A DNA stretch of 64,000 nucleotides from contig JAWZYU010000007.1 of assembly GCA_038380435.1 (NCBI GenBank), positions 25,089,001 to 25,153,000 on the forward strand, read 5' to 3'. Source of the DNA: Ryuthela nishihirai (Eukaryota > Arthropoda > Arachnida > Araneae > Heptathelidae). This document shows positions 62,589 to 64,000 of the stretch, one piece after another (the stretch's first letter is position 1; every line of letters begins with the position of its first letter). A program made the position numbers and the translations under genes. The notes beneath the pieces are model-generated. The model did not search any database. It had not been told where the DNA came from and was given only the letters and a program-made list of their open reading frames with translations.

Positions 62589-62823
62589 ATTAACGGTTAC
62601 TTATGCACGTGGACCAGTCTAATAGAATGATCCTTTGAATGTCAAAGTCACAAAATATTAAGCGAATATGGTTTAAAGTTAAGGAACTCAATTAAATTAA
62701 CAATTTAAACCTCAAAACATGAATCAAAAACTTTAATTACCTTTAAATCATTTTGAATCTTTCAAAATTGTAGAGCACAAAATACACAACTGCCACCTTC
62801 GGTGGCTAACGGTCACGGTCCAT
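62589..62823. other. Spacer between gag remnant and family Z
   Basis: AT-rich; presumably the 5' region of the minus-strand LINE remnant. Nothing else is seen. Confidence 0.4.
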
Positions 62824-64000
62824 CCTGAATTGTTGAAAGGTAAGATAAAAATCCATGCCCTTTGCAGTTCCAATGGTTTGGCGTGAGCCAACTACGCACT
62901 TGCATGATTGCTATTTTTGTTTAATTAAAGTGTCCAGTTCTTCATGGAGAAGATCATCCTATACTAATACCACCAACCATTCATCAGAGGAAGACTTTGA
63001 GGCACATACAGATCCTGATCCTACATACACCCCTAAAAAGACGAACCTCATCGGATTCAGAAAAATGAACTAAATGATCTTGTTCGAGAACTAGGACTTT
63101 CCAAACAACAAGTTGAGGTTTTAGGTTCAAGAGTGGAATCTTCTGGCCAAGGGTACCAGAGATTCTCTGCTCAAAAAGAGAAATTTGGCTTTATCTGCTT
63201 ATTACGAGATGCAAGATGGTTTGTGTTTCTACACAGATATTTCAGGGCTGATGGAAGAAATTGGAACCACTCACGGTCCTAAGGAATGGCGTCTATTTAT
63301 AGATTCGTCAAAATTCAGTTTAAAGCTGTCTTTTTGCATAAAGGAAACCAAAAACCATTCCAGTGACTCACGCTCTGGGAATAAAGGAAACTTATGAAAG
63401 CATGGGAAAAATACTCACTGCTATAAATATGACCAGTTTAAGTGGACAATATGTGGTGACCTAAAAGTCATATCTTTCTTGCTCGGGCTTCAAGGAGAGG
63501 CTTCACATAATTTTTCTGTTTTCTGTGTTTGTGAGACAGTAGGGCCAGAAAGGAACACTACAAAAGACTGGACCAAAAGAGATGTTTTTATTCCTGGAAA
63601 GAGTAATATGAGGTATAAGCCTCTAGTTGACCCCAGTGATGTTCTGGTCATCAAACTGGGGCTTACGAAAAACTTTGTTAAGGCTATGGACAAAATTGGT
63701 AAAGTGTTTTGCATTTGAAGGAAACATTTCCAAAACTTAGTGATGCCAATCTCAAAGAAGGGATCTTCGTTCGTCCTGAGATCAGGAAGCTACTGAATAA
63801 TACTGTCTTCGAAGAAAACTGAATATGAAGGTGCACGCTGCATGGAAATCCTTCACGTCTGTTGTCCAGGGTTTTCTGGGGAATCATTAAGAGGAAAACT
63901 ACCATCAGCTCAATCAAGATCTCAAAAACTATTAAAATCTTGGCAGCCGAATGTCTTTGAAGATCCATTTCTTGCACTCGCTTCTCGACTTCTTTCCCCA
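62824..64000 (+). pseudogene. Family Z protein, central part, broken, runs off the window
   Basis: Segments in order across frames: 'AVPMVWREPTTHLHDCYFCL' (62866), 'SSEEDFEAHTD', 'PDPTYTPKK', 'KNELNDLVRELGLSKQQVEV' (63065), 'DISGLMEEIGTTHGPKEWRL' (63235), 'FIDSSKFSLK', 'VDNMW'/'CGDLKVISFLLGLQ' (63450), 'RDVFIPGKSNMRYKPLVDPS', 'IKLGLTKNFVKAMDKIGK' and 'FPKLSDANLKEGIFVRPEIR' (63730). These blocks match an uncharacterised, highly multicopy animal protein family that I know only by sequence. At least five frameshifts or stops. It overlaps the N-terminal copy at 11112-11690 in the Cys/acidic region, where the two DNA sequences are clearly similar. Confidence 0.75.

Overview
This is an AT-rich, intron-scale stretch of an animal nuclear genome, most likely an arthropod and plausibly an arachnid such as a spider (inference from element types; no diagnostic host gene is present). 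There are no operons, ribosome binding sites or bacterial genes, and I recognise no complete host protein-coding gene. The window is a graveyard of nested transposable elements: tRNA-derived SINEs, several LINE lineages, one Ty3/Gypsy LTR retrotransposon and a solo LTR of a related element, Tc1/mariner, hAT, piggyBac-type and Helitron-type DNA elements, palindromic MITEs and minisatellites. In this annotation 'SINE-T' is a ~380 bp SINE whose head resembles tRNA-Thr(CGT), 'SINE-S' is a ~200 bp SINE with a type II (Ser/Leu-like) tRNA head, 'repeat R' is an unnamed ~250 bp interspersed repeat, and 'family Z' is an uncharacterised arthropod multicopy protein family that I recall from sequence databases.

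Layout. 0-10 kb: SINE-T tail, a hAT MITE with an 8 bp target duplication (1225-1885), a GC-rich block without a gene (3955-5390), two palindromic MITEs, a perfect hairpin, a fold-back pair of tRNA-like repeats, SINE-T and repeat R. 10-19 kb: a candidate host exon on the minus strand, the 5' segment of a Jockey-like LINE, a broken family Z gene, a 37 bp perfect hairpin, G-rich repeats, an ORF1 fragment, a SINE-T inside a hAT MITE, a complete but dead Tc1 element with ~37 bp terminal repeats, and a 33 bp minisatellite. 19-31 kb: an RNase H fragment of an I-like LINE; a Tc1 transposase gene split by another LINE; a 3 kb hAT element whose transposase gene is split by a TTAA-flanked piggyBac-type MITE; a second Tc1 element. 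31-37 kb: a SINE cluster, a 60 bp minisatellite and a Tc1 fragment.

37-43 kb: the youngest event, a Gypsy element (37876-43025) with 635 bp LTRs that look identical, inserted into an older hAT MITE. It carries a frameshift in the reverse transcriptase and has lost the integrase core, so it must have been mobilised or copied with help from other elements. A solo LTR of a related element (48192-49236), also flanked by ATAT, contains a second copy of the piggyBac-type MITE. 44-51 kb: internally deleted Tc1, a Helitron-like 3' end, SINEs, repeat R and palindromic MITEs. 51-55 kb: a minus-strand endonuclease/RT LINE with several breaks, split by SINE-S. 56.6-61.3 kb: the best preserved gene set, a Jockey-like LINE whose ORF1 is open and whose ORF2 is broken by one TAG codon 16 codons before the YADD catalytic motif. 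61.3-64 kb: a degraded minus-strand LINE gag and a broken family Z gene running off the window.

The genes do not work together as a host pathway. The logic is parasitic: LINE-encoded enzymes are the expected machinery for SINE copying, full-length DNA transposases for MITE movement, and an intact Gypsy elsewhere for the defective copy here. The nesting gives a relative chronology that can be tested.
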